A program made the translations under genes and the position numbers. The notes under the pieces are model-generated. The model saw nothing but the letters and a program-made list of their open reading frames with translations, was not told the origin of the DNA and searched no databases. From Bacteroidota bacterium (GTDB taxonomy: Bacteria; Bacteroidota; Bacteroidia; Palsa-965): a stretch of DNA of 64,000 nucleotides. The stretch is from assembly GCA_020402865.1 (NCBI GenBank), contig JADBYT010000026.1:5001-69000 (forward strand), written 5' to 3'. Positions 37,758 to 46,798 of the stretch are shown here, one piece after another. How positions within the stretch are numbered: the first letter of the stretch is position 1; each line of letters opens with the position of its first letter.

Positions 37758-38255
37758 TTACATGCCTGTATCATCCGCGCTCGGCCCGTAGCTGCCGGGA
37801 AGCGGAATATTCAGCAAACGCAGATACACACCAAGCTGCGCGCGGTGATGAATAATCTGGCTCATGCTCATACGCATCATTTCCCATTTTGCACCTTTGC
37901 TCAATTCCATATCGCCATGGCGAAGAATCCAGATTTGTGTCAGATCAATGTCTTTCCCGTTTTGCAAGGCCTGCATTGCTTCGGCAATCTGCTCTTCAGC
38001 AAACCGCATAAGTTCACTGTTGCTGTCAAACACATTCGGTACATAAGGAGAAACCGCAAAATCAAGACCATCATTAAGCAAACTCATGGTAATCCAGCCC
38101 GGAAGTTCGGCTACGTGATTGGCCAGATTGCCCAATTTCATGCTCTTCTCATGCGGTGCCCAGTTGTTTTTGTCGGCAGGCACCAGCGCCAGCATTTTGC
38201 GGGTTGTTGCGCATTCCTTTTCAAATTCGCGGGTAAAGGCTTCAATAAAATTCAT
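37758..38255 (-). CDS. DinB-family four-helix protein
   Basis: 165 residues. Four-helix-bundle layout with metal-ligand-type histidines: His47 in LANHVAELPGW, and IIHHRAQLGVYLR near the C-terminus. The ending IPLPGSYGPSADD is typical of the DinB group. Members are thiol-dependent transferases or metal proteins; the substrate here is unknown. A promoter-like AATCTTTG lies at 38277-38284. Confidence 0.85.
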   Translation of the reverse strand: MNFIEAFTREFEKECATTRKMLALVPADKNNWAPHEKSMKLGNLANHVAELPGWITMSLLNDGLDFAVSPYVPNVFDSNSELMRFAEEQIAEAMQALQNGKDIDLTQIWILRHGDMELSKGAKWEMMRMSMSQIIHHRAQLGVYLRLLNIPLPGSYGPSADDTGM

Positions 38256-38276
38256 AGTGAGTGGTTTTGTTTACTG

Positions 38277-38284
38277 CAAAGATT
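38277..38284 (-). promoter_or_regulatory. Candidate -7 element AATCTTTG (minus strand)
   Basis: One mismatch to TAnnTTTG; predicted leader to the ATG at 38255 is about 15 nt. Confidence 0.35.
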
Positions 38285-38398
38285 ATACTGGGGTGTGACT
38301 ACAGTATGTCAGCAGACATTTACCAATATTTTAAAACGGGTTTCGGGTATGCAAAAAAGGCAAAACAACACTGCAATAAGTAAAGTTATGAAGATGTA

Positions 38399-39886
38399 CT
38401 ACCGGGCATTCTTAACGCGATAAAGCCTGAACTGACTGGTGCGAAATAGTTGTTCAAATGCAGCCGTATCTTTTAAAGGATAATTTCTGATGGGATCGGT
38501 ATTGAGCGAATTGCCGGTTAAATAGTATGCGGCTTTCAATCGCGTAAGATCATTTTTTATTTCTTCATCGGAAGCTGTCGGGCTGAGCGCAAACGAATGC
38601 GCGTGTGTATAAAGTGCAAGCGCACGTGGTTTATCAAAAGCCACAATACATTTTGCCGGCAACGTAGAATTGATGTAACGAAACAATGAATCGGCCTCTG
38701 ACGTTTGCGGCCCGTCTATTACAACCGCTTCTGTTTTTATTATTTTTTCAATTTCATAATTGTATGAAAACAGAATCAGCGCCCCGGCAATCACGGCAAT
38801 CCATTTGTTTTTTGTAAGGTTAAGGTTTTGCAGATTTTTACGCAGCGCAATTGCGGCAAACAAAAACAGGATGAACAGCACCGGATAAATAAAGCGCATG
38901 CCCTGATGCCCCGAACGATGCAGGAATATCATAAGCAGGTAGCTTGCAGTGTAAATAAGTAAAATTGATTTCCTGTCTTTCTGAAAAGTATAACACATGC
39001 CCAGTATAGCGAAAACCAACAGCGACGAGGAGGTAAGAATACCAATTGACGAGTATTCCTTCATGTCATACCACCTGAACATCCACGATAGCTGGTGTAC
39101 GGTGTAGGAAAAATGGTCGTTCACCATTTTCCAGTATTCAGCCTGCTGGCCGGCAAGTTTATAATTCACCACAGTGGGGAAAAGTGTGTCGATGGCGAAA
39201 TACACTGCAAGGCCGGCCAGCAGCGCAATAAAAGTGTGCTGATGCAGTTTGAACGAAAACTGGCGCCAGTGTTTATCAAGGAAAAAACGGTGAAGGACAA
39301 ACACAAATAATAGCGGTAAACCAGCCATGCGTATATGAATAGCCAGCGCAATCAGTACCACAATCAATATGTTTTTTAACAGCGTTTGTTTTTGAAGCAT
39401 CAGCCAGATGCTCAGCATGGAGAGAAACGTAAAAGGCAGATCAGAAACAATTTCGGTTTTAAACTGCAGAAGCAGAGGGTTGTAGGCAAGTATAATTGTG
39501 ATTATCCATGCCGACACAAAAGATAATGACGTACGCAACAAAAGAAACCCCGTAAAGCAGCACAATACCCAGAACATCGTGAGGTATAAATTCAAGCTTG
39601 CCACATCAAGTCCGTTGAAATAGATAAGCGGGGCAAGCAACAGCGGAAAGCCGGGCGGATAAGCCTGCGGGCCGAGGTCGGGATTATTCTCGTTGAAAAT
39701 ATAACCGGTTTCGTTTTGCGATTGTCCGGTTACTATATTTTTGGCCTGATGCAGATATTGTGCAAAATCATCGCCCCAGTCGCAGCTTGTTTTGATGTTT
39801 ATGAAAAACAACGGCACTAAAGAGAGCAGCACAACACAATATCCGATAAACCGGTTTCTGTTGAATGTGGTGAAAAAGGATGACAT
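38399..39886 (-). CDS. GT-C-type integral membrane glycosyltransferase-like protein
   Basis: 495 residues with about 10-12 membrane segments. Features of the ArnT/PMT-like GT-C fold: an acidic pair in the first periplasmic loop (CDWGDDFAQYL), YPPGFPLLLAP, a second acidic loop site (KTEIVSDLPF) and AIHIRMAGLPLL, plus a soluble C-terminal domain of about 100 residues. Such enzymes use polyprenyl-phosphate sugars, which a Dpm1-like enzyme at 33116-33847 could supply; this link is inferred. A TACTTTTA element at 39918-39925 may be the promoter. Confidence 0.7.
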   Translation of the reverse strand: MSSFFTTFNRNRFIGYCVVLLSLVPLFFINIKTSCDWGDDFAQYLHQAKNIVTGQSQNETGYIFNENNPDLGPQAYPPGFPLLLAPLIYFNGLDVASLNLYLTMFWVLCCFTGFLLLRTSLSFVSAWIITIILAYNPLLLQFKTEIVSDLPFTFLSMLSIWLMLQKQTLLKNILIVVLIALAIHIRMAGLPLLFVFVLHRFFLDKHWRQFSFKLHQHTFIALLAGLAVYFAIDTLFPTVVNYKLAGQQAEYWKMVNDHFSYTVHQLSWMFRWYDMKEYSSIGILTSSSLLVFAILGMCYTFQKDRKSILLIYTASYLLMIFLHRSGHQGMRFIYPVLFILFLFAAIALRKNLQNLNLTKNKWIAVIAGALILFSYNYEIEKIIKTEAVVIDGPQTSEADSLFRYINSTLPAKCIVAFDKPRALALYTHAHSFALSPTASDEEIKNDLTRLKAAYYLTGNSLNTDPIRNYPLKDTAAFEQLFRTSQFRLYRVKNAR

Positions 39887-40020
39887 GCTTTGTCTTTGTG
39901 CTTGCTGATGCGTTGGTTAAAAGTACTATTTCTGCGCTGCTCCTGATAAGTCCGGAGTGTTTTTTGTGGTGTGCCTTATGTGGTTTCGCGTGGGAGTTTG
40001 TTGCCGCTGTGCAAGGTGTA

Positions 40021-40050
40021 AAAAAGAAAAGCCCGCAAACGCAGGCTTTT
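40021..40050 (-). terminator. Terminator after dnaJ (minus strand)
   Basis: Stem AAAAGCC...GC with GC...GGCTTTT (40027-40050, one mismatch, 4-base loop), followed on the minus strand by a T-rich tract. Confidence 0.75.
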
Positions 40051-40072
40051 CGTGATTGATGATTGTGTGTGA

Positions 40073-41218
40073 TTAGTCAAACATCTCTTTCATGCGGTCG
40101 AAGAATGATTTTTCTTTCTTACCGGCTTTGGGCTGGAAGTTGGGCGAATCGCGGAGTTTTTCCATGATTTTCTTTTCTTCCGAGGAAAGATTGGTGGGTG
40201 TCCACACAAAAAGTGTTACACGTAAATCGCCGCGGATGTAGCCGTTCAGGTCGGGCAGGCCTTTGCCTTTGAGGCGGATTACTTTGCCCGAAGGTGTGCC
40301 GGCGTCTATTTTAACGCGGGCTTTGCCTTCGAGTGTGGGGATTTCTATTGTGGCGCCAAGTGCAGCGTCGGCAATGCTTACGTAGTGTTCGTAGTAGAGG
40401 TGGTTGCCGTCGCGGTTGAAGTGCGGGTGTTCGGCTTCTTCAATTACAATAATCAGGTCGCCGGGCACGCCGCCGCGCGGGGCTGCATTGCCTTTGCCGT
40501 TCATGCTGAGCTGGATGCCGTCGTGTACACCGGGTGGTATGCGCACGGATATCACTTCTTCGCCGCGCATCACACCGTCGCCATGGCAGCTGCGGCATTT
40601 GTCGGTTACGGTTTGTCCTTCGCCGTTGCAGGTGGGGCAGGTGGTGGTGGTTTGCATCTGCCCCAGCATGGTATTCATAAGCCGGGTTACCTGGCCCGTG
40701 CCGCGGCAGGTGTTACACGTGCTGATGCCGGTTTTGCTGGCCGCACCGGTACCGTCGCATTTGTCGCAGCTAACGTGTTTGGCTACTTTGAGTTTTTTCT
40801 CGGCGCCGGTGGCAATTTCTTCGAGTGTGAGTTTCACTTTCACCCGCAGGTTAGAGCCTTTCTGCACCCGTCGTCCGCCGCGACCGCCACCGCCAAAACC
40901 ACCGCCAAAGCCGCTGCCGAAAATATCGCCAAACTGGCTGAAGATGTCTTCCATGGAGAACCCGCCTCCGGCGCCGCCACTGGCGGCACTGCTGCCCACG
41001 CCGGCATGCCCGAACTGGTCGTAACGCTGGCGTTTTTGCGGATCACTCAGCACTTCGTAGGCTTCGGCAGCTTCTTTAAACTTTTCCTCGGCGGCTTTAT
41101 CTCCCTCGTTTTTATCGGGGTGATATTTAATAGCCAGTTTGCGGTAGGCTTTTTTAATTTCCTCCGCATCGGCCTTTCGCCCTACACCGAGCACATCATA
41201 ATAATCACGTTTCGACAT
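40073..41218 (-). CDS. dnaJ: Chaperone DnaJ
   Basis: 381 residues. J domain with the HPD motif in [11 protein letters not shown], Gly/Phe-rich linker (about 75-110), zinc-binding domain with four CxxCxGxG repeats ([32 protein letters not shown]) and C-terminal substrate-binding domains. It delivers clients to DnaK and stimulates its ATPase. It lies 34 bases downstream of grpE and is co-transcribed with it; dnaK is not in the window. Confidence 0.97.
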   Translation of the reverse strand: MSKRDYYDVLGVGRKADAEEIKKAYRKLAIKYHPDKNEGDKAAEEKFKEAAEAYEVLSDPQKRQRYDQFGHAGVGSSAASGGAGGGFSMEDIFSQFGDIFGSGFGGGFGGGGRGGRRVQKGSNLRVKVKLTLEEIATGAEKKLKVAKHVSCDKCDGTGAASKTGISTCNTCRGTGQVTRLMNTMLGQMQTTTTCPTCNGEGQTVTDKCRSCHGDGVMRGEEVISVRIPPGVHDGIQLSMNGKGNAAPRGGVPGDLIIVIEEAEHPHFNRDGNHLYYEHYVSIADAALGATIEIPTLEGKARVKIDAGTPSGKVIRLKGKGLPDLNGYIRGDLRVTLFVWTPTNLSSEEKKIMEKLRDSPNFQPKAGKKEKSFFDRMKEMFD

Positions 41219-41252
41219 GGAAACTGGTTCTAAAAAAATCAGTACTGCGCGC

Positions 41253-41822
41253 TTAGCTGCCTACAACCACTTTGGCGTAGCGGATTACTTTTCCGCCCAG
41301 CAGGTAGCCTTTTTCCACCTCATCCACCACCTTGCCTTTGAGTTCGGGGGCGGGGGCAGGAATTTCGGTAATGGCTTCGTGAAACTCAGGATCAAACGGC
41401 TGGCCGCCGGCGTTCATGGCTTCGAGGCCCTGCTGGGTAAGTACATGGTGGAATTTCCCGGCCACCAGCTGCACGCCTTCGGTTACCGCAGCCAGATCGG
41501 TGGCGGTGGCGTTGTTGCGCACGGCGCGGTCGAAATCGTCGAGCACGGGCAGGAGTTTTTTAATTACTTCTTCGGCAGCCGTTTTGCGGAGCTCGAGGTT
41601 TTCCTTTGCCGTACGGCGGCGGTAATTGTCAAACTCCGAGTACAGGCGCAGGTATTTATCATTCAATGTGGCCACCTGCTGTTCGAGTTCTGCAATACGC
41701 GCGGCATCGCCGGTAGCTTCAGGTGTTTCAGGCATTTCCACAGGTTTTTGTCCGTTTTCGGCAACGGTTTCGGTAGCAGGTGTTTCCTGCTGTGCTTCTT
41801 TCGGGTCGAGATTTTCGCTCAT
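41253..41822 (-). CDS. grpE: Nucleotide exchange factor GrpE
   Basis: 189 residues. Acidic unstructured N-terminus, long coiled-coil ([20 protein letters not shown]), the family segment [22 protein letters not shown] and the C-terminal beta part ([32 protein letters not shown]). Releases ADP from DnaK. ATG 41822 is preferred to an in-frame TTG at 41828. A TAATGTTTG stretch about 18 bases upstream may be the promoter, with one base more than the usual spacing. Confidence 0.95.
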   Translation of the reverse strand: MSENLDPKEAQQETPATETVAENGQKPVEMPETPEATGDAARIAELEQQVATLNDKYLRLYSEFDNYRRRTAKENLELRKTAAEEVIKKLLPVLDDFDRAVRNNATATDLAAVTEGVQLVAGKFHHVLTQQGLEAMNAGGQPFDPEFHEAITEIPAPAPELKGKVVDEVEKGYLLGGKVIRYAKVVVGS

Positions 41823-41980
41823 GGTCAATCAGAAATAAACAAACATTAGCCCCATTGGCTAAGTACTCGGCTTCGCCGGGGCAAAAAACAAGCCATGCGG
41901 GGAATTCCCGCCAAACTGGCAGTAAATGGCCGGAAAGGAATGTTTTTGTGTCAGTTTTGCGGCTCAGCCCTTAGTAACTG

Positions 41981-42652
41981 TTACTTAGTGGCTTTTGCCA
42001 CGGAAGCACGGCGTTTGAGCGCGCCTTTTACTTTGGCGCGGTCGGTTTCAAGCTGTGTGCGGATGGCGGCCGAAAGCGCATTGCCGCGCAGGTTCTTGGC
42101 CAGAATCACGCCGTTGCCGTCAATAAGCACGTTGGTAGGAATAGAACGTACACCGTAACGCACGGCAGCCGCATTGCCCCAAAAGCCCAGATCGCTTACA
42201 TGATAAGGCCATGATAGCTTATCGGTAATGATTGCTTTTTCCCAGGCCTCTTTGTTTTTATCGAGCGAAACACCATACACCGTAAAGCCTTCCTGCGCAC
42301 CCGCAAAAACCGAGTCCTTGTAAGTGTTGTAAGTTTGCACCACGTTGGGGTTTTCGCCCCTGCAGGGGCCGCACCACGAAGCCCAAAAGTCGATGAGGAC
42401 TAATTTGCCGCGCAGCGAACTAAGCGGAATGAGTGAGTCTTTCGGGTTTTTCTGTTCAATATTAGGAGCAATATTGCCCACGTTAAGCCCTTCCACGGCG
42501 GTGGCAGGCGGCGTGTAGTCGGGCATGGCGGTAATGGGCTCCTCGGTTTTTTGGCCTCCGTCTTTGCCAAATTTACAGGCTGATACAGCCATCGAAATTC
42601 CTGCCATAAGTACGGCAGCTGCGGTAAGACGGATAAACGGATTCAGCTTCAT
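41981..42652 (-). CDS. TlpA-type thioredoxin-like lipoprotein
   Basis: 223 residues. Lipoprotein signal with lipobox VSAC (Cys26). Thioredoxin fold of the TlpA/AhpC-TSA group with active site DFWASWCGPCRGENP (CxxC), VYGVSLDKNKEAWEKAI and the cis-proline segment RSIPTNVLIDGNG. It probably reduces disulfides in the periplasm. It follows murA by 47 bases in the same direction. Confidence 0.85.
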   Translation of the reverse strand: MKLNPFIRLTAAAVLMAGISMAVSACKFGKDGGQKTEEPITAMPDYTPPATAVEGLNVGNIAPNIEQKNPKDSLIPLSSLRGKLVLIDFWASWCGPCRGENPNVVQTYNTYKDSVFAGAQEGFTVYGVSLDKNKEAWEKAIITDKLSWPYHVSDLGFWGNAAAVRYGVRSIPTNVLIDGNGVILAKNLRGNALSAAIRTQLETDRAKVKGALKRRASVAKATK

Positions 42653-42699
42653 GGTAAAAACGATAAAAAGTATTACTGCAAGTTACGGAAGTTTTGGCG

Positions 42700-44019
42700 T
42701 TACATCGATACACCGTCGTGGCGCACAATGTCGGCACCGAGATTGCGCAGGCGGCCGTCAATATTCTGGTAGCCGCGGTCAATCTGCTCGATGTTGTGAA
42801 TGGTGCTTTTCCCTTTGGCCGAAAGCGCCGCAATAAGCAGCGATACCCCGGCGCGGATGTCGGGCGAAGTCATGGTTACGCCGCGCAGCTGGTGTTCGCG
42901 GTTCAGGCCGATGACCGTGGCGCGGTGCGGGTCGCAGAGAATAATCTGCGCGCCCATGTCGATGAGCTTATCCACAAAAAACAGGCGGCTTTCAAACATT
43001 TTCTGGTGTACCAGCACGCTGCCTTTGGCCTGCGTGGCGGTAACCAGCACAATGCTCAGCAGGTCGGGCGTAAAGCCGGGCCAGGGCGCATCGGCAATGG
43101 TGAGGATGGAGCCGTCTATGAAGGTGTCGATTTCGTAGCGGTCCTGCGCCGGAATAAAAAGGTCTTCACCACGGCGTTCCATTTTAATACCGAGGTGGGC
43201 AAACACATCGGGAATCACACCAAGCTCATCATAAGCTACATCCTTAATGGTGATTTCCGACTGGGTCATGGCGGCCAGGCCAATGAAGCTGCCTACTTCA
43301 ATCATATCAGGCAGCATGCGGTGTGTGGTGCCGCCGAGTTTTTCAACGCCTTCAATGGTGAGCAGGTTGGAGCCGATGCCTGAAATTTTGGCACCCATGC
43401 GGTTCAGCATTTTGCAAAGCTGCTGCAGATAAGGTTCGCAGGCGGCGTTGTAAATGGTGGTTACGCCTTCGGCCAGTGAGGCGGCCATTACAATATTGGC
43501 CGTGCCGGTTACCGATGCTTCGTCGAGCAGCATGTATGCCCCTTTGAGGCGCTTGGCTTCGGCTTTGAAGAACTCGTTGGTGGCGTCGTACTCAAATTTT
43601 GCACCCAGCTTTTCAAACCCGATAAAGTGGGTATCCAAACGGCGGCGGCCGATTTTGTCGCCACCGGGTTTTGGAATGTAGCCACGGCCAAAACGTGCCA
43701 GCAGCGGCCCCACAATCATAATTGAGCCACGCAGCGCTGCTCCTTTTTTCTTGAATTTTTCGGAATTGATATAGTCAATATCAATGTCGTCGGCCTGAAA
43801 CGTATAGGTTTCGTGACCGGTTTTCTCCACCTTCACGCCCAAATCGCGCAGCAGGTCGATGAGTTTATTTACATCAATAATATCGGGGATATTGCTGATG
43901 GTTACTTTTTCTGGGGTGAGGAGAACCGCCGAAAGAATTTGCAGGGCTTCGTTTTTGGCGCCCTGAGGAATTACTTCGCCCGAGAGGCGTTTTCCACCGG
44001 TAATTACGAATGAGCTCAT
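42700..44019 (-). CDS. murA: UDP-N-acetylglucosamine 1-carboxyvinyltransferase, Asp variant
   Basis: 439 residues. First committed step of peptidoglycan synthesis: enolpyruvyl transfer from PEP to UDP-GlcNAc. Seen: GGKRLSGEVIPQGAKNEALQ, RGSIMIVGPLLARFGRG, EVGSFIGLAAMTQSEI and DIRAGVSLLIAALSAKG. The residue equivalent to the catalytic Cys115 of E. coli is Asp121 (PGGDKIGRR instead of PGGCxIGxR). Cys-to-Asp MurA is known to stay active and to resist fosfomycin. It lies 9 bases after the DUF4290 gene. Confidence 0.96.
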   Translation of the reverse strand: MSSFVITGGKRLSGEVIPQGAKNEALQILSAVLLTPEKVTISNIPDIIDVNKLIDLLRDLGVKVEKTGHETYTFQADDIDIDYINSEKFKKKGAALRGSIMIVGPLLARFGRGYIPKPGGDKIGRRRLDTHFIGFEKLGAKFEYDATNEFFKAEAKRLKGAYMLLDEASVTGTANIVMAASLAEGVTTIYNAACEPYLQQLCKMLNRMGAKISGIGSNLLTIEGVEKLGGTTHRMLPDMIEVGSFIGLAAMTQSEITIKDVAYDELGVIPDVFAHLGIKMERRGEDLFIPAQDRYEIDTFIDGSILTIADAPWPGFTPDLLSIVLVTATQAKGSVLVHQKMFESRLFFVDKLIDMGAQIILCDPHRATVIGLNREHQLRGVTMTSPDIRAGVSLLIAALSAKGKSTIHNIEQIDRGYQNIDGRLRNLGADIVRHDGVSM

Positions 44020-44028
44020 ACGCAGCGA

Positions 44029-44697
44029 TCAGTACTTGCCTTTTTTCTTCTTGTTGTTGTTTTTCTTCTTGTTGGTGGCAAACTGCGGCTGCTGGTTGGC
44101 AGGCACCGCATTGCGCGGAAGAATATCATTGGTGTGAAGGAATTTGAAATCTTCGGCCACCTTTAATTGCCCCTTGCTCAGCATGTCAAGCTGTTCAATA
44201 ATCAGCTGGTCGTTCACTGAATCACGGTTCCAGTTCAGGTAATGTTTTTTCATTAACTGCGCCAGCTGGCCGGTAAAGATTTCGCGGTTCTTCGGATCTT
44301 CTTCCTTAATGGCCTTGCGCACCAGATCCTCCAGAATTTTGCCGTAGTGGCGGAAGCGGATATCGCTTTGCGGGTAAGCCACACGTTCGGGCGGAGCGGC
44401 AAGCACATTGGCCTCCGGCTTGGGATAGGGCGAATCCACATCAAGCTTGTAATCCGACATAATATGCAGGTGATCCCAGAGCTTGTGTTCGTAATCCTGA
44501 TATTCTTTAAGCTGCGGATTGAGCAGCGCCATTGCTTTGATAATTGTGCGCGCACAACGGTTGCGCTCGTTGCGGTCTTCAATAGTCAGACAAATGTCAA
44601 TCATGCGCTGCACACTGCGCCCGTACTCCGAAATAACCATCGGCGGAAGGTCGGTATTGTACTCCATCCCCGTGGCGTTCAAATTTGATTCTTGCAT
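44029..44697 (-). CDS. DUF4290-family protein
   Basis: 222 residues, no signal peptide. Seen: MEYNTDLPPMVISEYGRSVQ, IKAMALLNPQLKEYQDYEHK, YGKILEDLVRKAI and a very Lys/Asn-rich C-terminus (KKKNNNKKKKGKY) that suggests nucleic acid or membrane contact. This Bacteroidota family is often found just before murA, as here. Function unknown. ATG 44697 or 44667 are possible starts; longer in-frame versions reaching 44889 would run over the TATTTTTG promoter and overlap the divergent region. Confidence 0.8.
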   Translation of the reverse strand: MQESNLNATGMEYNTDLPPMVISEYGRSVQRMIDICLTIEDRNERNRCARTIIKAMALLNPQLKEYQDYEHKLWDHLHIMSDYKLDVDSPYPKPEANVLAAPPERVAYPQSDIRFRHYGKILEDLVRKAIKEEDPKNREIFTGQLAQLMKKHYLNWNRDSVNDQLIIEQLDMLSKGQLKVAEDFKFLHTNDILPRNAVPANQQPQFATNKKKNNNKKKKGKY

Positions 44698-44750
44698 GTA
44701 AATTGTGATAAGAAATTGCTGTGGTCGTGAGGAAATTCGGCAGACCGTGT

Positions 44751-44758
44751 CAAAAATA
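44751..44758 (-). promoter_or_regulatory. Promoter -7 element TATTTTTG (minus strand)
   Basis: Exact TAnnTTTG match for the DUF4290-murA-TlpA unit; predicted leader to the ATG at 44697 is about 47 nt. Confidence 0.55.
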
Positions 44759-44909
44759 GTCATTTTGGATGGTTGCACGGTTATTTTTGAGGAATATAAT
44801 GCCTGTTTTGGGGGGAAATAACGGGAGAAAGTAATCGCCGCAGGCAGATACTTGCGGTGTAAATTAGTTTTGGCATTTTTGCAGTACATTTTTAACAGCC
44901 GGATTACCC

Positions 44910-45800
44910 ATGCAGGCCATCAGCTATTATCTTTTACTTCCCTTACTGTATTTCATTTCCATCCTTCCGTTTCCCTTGCTTTACGGTTTGTCGTGGGTGG
45001 TGTATGTGATGTTGTTTTATGTGTTTGGTTACCGGAAAAAAGTGGTTTATTCCAATCTGCGAAATTCATTCCCTCAAAAAACGGAAGAGGAGATTAAACG
45101 GATTCAAAAAAACTATTTTAAGTTTCTGGCTGATTTGCTGGTGGAAGTATTTAAGTCGCTTACTATTTCCAATGCGCAGCTTGCCAAACGTTGCAGTTAT
45201 ACGCCCGAAACTGCGGTGTTACTAAATCGCCTTATAGAAAAGAATCAGAATGTGGTAATTGTTCTTGGACATCATGGCAACTGGGAATGGGCCGCCACAT
45301 CTTTCGGTATTACGCAGAAACATAAACTCTGGGGCGTATATGTGCCGCTTAAAAACAAGTATTTCAATAACATGGTGGTGCGTATGCGCTCACGTTTCGG
45401 TACAGGTTTGATTCCGATTAAAGAGAATGCCGAGTACATTGAGCGGCTCAGCAAGACCAATAATTTTGCACTCGGACTAATTGCCGATCAAACACCCCGG
45501 CCCGAACGAGCGCACTGGATGACCTTTTTAAATCAGGATACTCCCGTGTATCTTGGGGCTGAGAAGTTTTCGCAGAAATTAAATTACCCGGTTGTTTATA
45601 TGAGCATTACCCGTGTGAAGCGCGGGTATTACACCGTGGCAGGTGAGCTGCTGATTGAAAATCCGGGCGATTACAAGCCGGGTGAAATTACCGAGATTCA
45701 TACCCGACGGCTTGAGCAGGATATTATCCGCGATCCCGATGTGTGGGCATGGTCGCATAAGCGGTGGAAGCATAAGCGGCCAGCGGCAGCTCAGCCCTGA
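44910..45800 (+). CDS. Lipid A-type lysophospholipid acyltransferase (LpxL/HtrB-like)
   Basis: 296 residues. N-terminal membrane segments (YYLLLPLLYFISILPFPLL), then the acyltransferase HX4E motif in LGHHGNWEWAA (His121, Glu126), a glycerophosphate-binding-type block (GLIPIKEN) and LIADQTPRP. It adds a secondary acyl chain to lipid A or a related lipid at the inner membrane. A CATTTTTG promoter-like element is at 44874-44881. Its stop overlaps that of the convergent Ppx/GppA gene by 10 bases. Confidence 0.88.
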   Translation: MQAISYYLLLPLLYFISILPFPLLYGLSWVVYVMLFYVFGYRKKVVYSNLRNSFPQKTEEEIKRIQKNYFKFLADLLVEVFKSLTISNAQLAKRCSYTPETAVLLNRLIEKNQNVVIVLGHHGNWEWAATSFGITQKHKLWGVYVPLKNKYFNNMVVRMRSRFGTGLIPIKENAEYIERLSKTNNFALGLIADQTPRPERAHWMTFLNQDTPVYLGAEKFSQKLNYPVVYMSITRVKRGYYTVAGELLIENPGDYKPGEITEIHTRRLEQDIIRDPDVWAWSHKRWKHKRPAAAQP

Positions 45801-46735
45801 TTTGATCTGAACATTGAAATCGTTTCCCACAACGCACCTTCCTTCAGCGCGTAAACAGAAAGCCGCATGTGCTTAAGTTCAAGCTGTTTCAGTACCGTTT
45901 CCACGAGCAGGGTGGATACCACAATCATGTCCACACGCATGGCTACAAGGCCTTTCATATCCAGTCGTTCGGCCTTGGTCGATTGCAGCAGCCGGCGGTG
46001 AATGAAATCGACTTCGCTGAGCGAAAAAGTGTATTCTGTAATGCCTTCGAACACTGCGGGTGTGTGAAATTCCCACGCTACCATTTCGGCCAGCGAATCG
46101 AATGAGCCTGATGCACCGATGAGTTCCTGCGGCTTGTGCAGGGCGGCGGCATCAAACAGTGGCTGCAGCGCATTGCAAAGGAATAGCGAAATGGCTTCGT
46201 GCTCGGCGGCGGTGAGCGGATCAGACGGCGCAAAGGTATCGAGCAAACGTGCGGCACCTACTTCAAAGCTGTGTTTCCAGCGTATGCCGGCTTCATCGGC
46301 AATGATAAACTCCGTACTGCCGCCGCCTATGTCCATAATCAGCGAGGGTGTGCTGTGAAGCTGCACGGCCTGCTTTACGCCTTTGTAAATGAACTCGGCC
46401 TCGCGGCTGCCGGAAATGATTTCGATGTTTATGCCAGTTTCGGCTTTTACGGCTTCGGCAAATTCTTTTCCGTTTACCGCATTGCGCACCGCCGAAGTGG
46501 CGAAAGCCAGCACCCGCTCCGTATCAAGCGACTGAATGACGGTGGCGTAATTTCGCATGGCGTTGATGCCGCGCTCAAATGCGGGCGGGGCTATATAGCC
46601 TTTATTTATGCCGCCTTCGCCCAGTTTCACAGGCACTTTTTCGTTGTAAATAATTGAAAAAGCATTGCCCGCTCCCGTATCGGCTACCAGAAGATTAAAT
46701 GTGTTTGTACCTAAGTCGATAACGGCAACGCGCAT
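45791..46735 (-). CDS. Ppx/GppA-family phosphatase
   Basis: 314 residues, ASKHA fold. Phosphate motifs: VAVIDLGTNTFNLLVAD at the start, FATSAVRNA, ISGSREAEFIYKGV and LIMDIGGGSTEFIIAD. The protein is as short as single-domain bacterial Ppx2/GppA proteins and lacks the C-terminal HD-like domain of E. coli Ppx. It hydrolyses polyphosphate or pppGpp; the sequence does not tell which. A TACCTTCA element at 46767-46774 may be its promoter. Confidence 0.9.
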   Translation of the reverse strand: MRVAVIDLGTNTFNLLVADTGAGNAFSIIYNEKVPVKLGEGGINKGYIAPPAFERGINAMRNYATVIQSLDTERVLAFATSAVRNAVNGKEFAEAVKAETGINIEIISGSREAEFIYKGVKQAVQLHSTPSLIMDIGGGSTEFIIADEAGIRWKHSFEVGAARLLDTFAPSDPLTAAEHEAISLFLCNALQPLFDAAALHKPQELIGASGSFDSLAEMVAWEFHTPAVFEGITEYTFSLSEVDFIHRRLLQSTKAERLDMKGLVAMRVDMIVVSTLLVETVLKQLELKHMRLSVYALKEGALWETISMFRSNQG

Positions 46736-46798
46736 AATCAGTTTGTGTGTGAAATAAGGCGATGCGTGAAGGTACGATATTCACGCATGTTGCACCAC

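Noticed and set aside
40385-41233. Open frames of 206 and 282 codons on the plus strand opposite dnaJ
   Set aside because: dnaJ with all family motifs occupies the minus strand; the opposite frames are low-complexity Ala/Val/Phe shadows of the Gly-rich and zinc regions.
41897-41911. Palindrome GGGAATTCCC upstream of grpE as a heat-shock operator
   Set aside because: It is 75 bases upstream of the start, is only 10 bp long and resembles no operator I know (not CIRCE).
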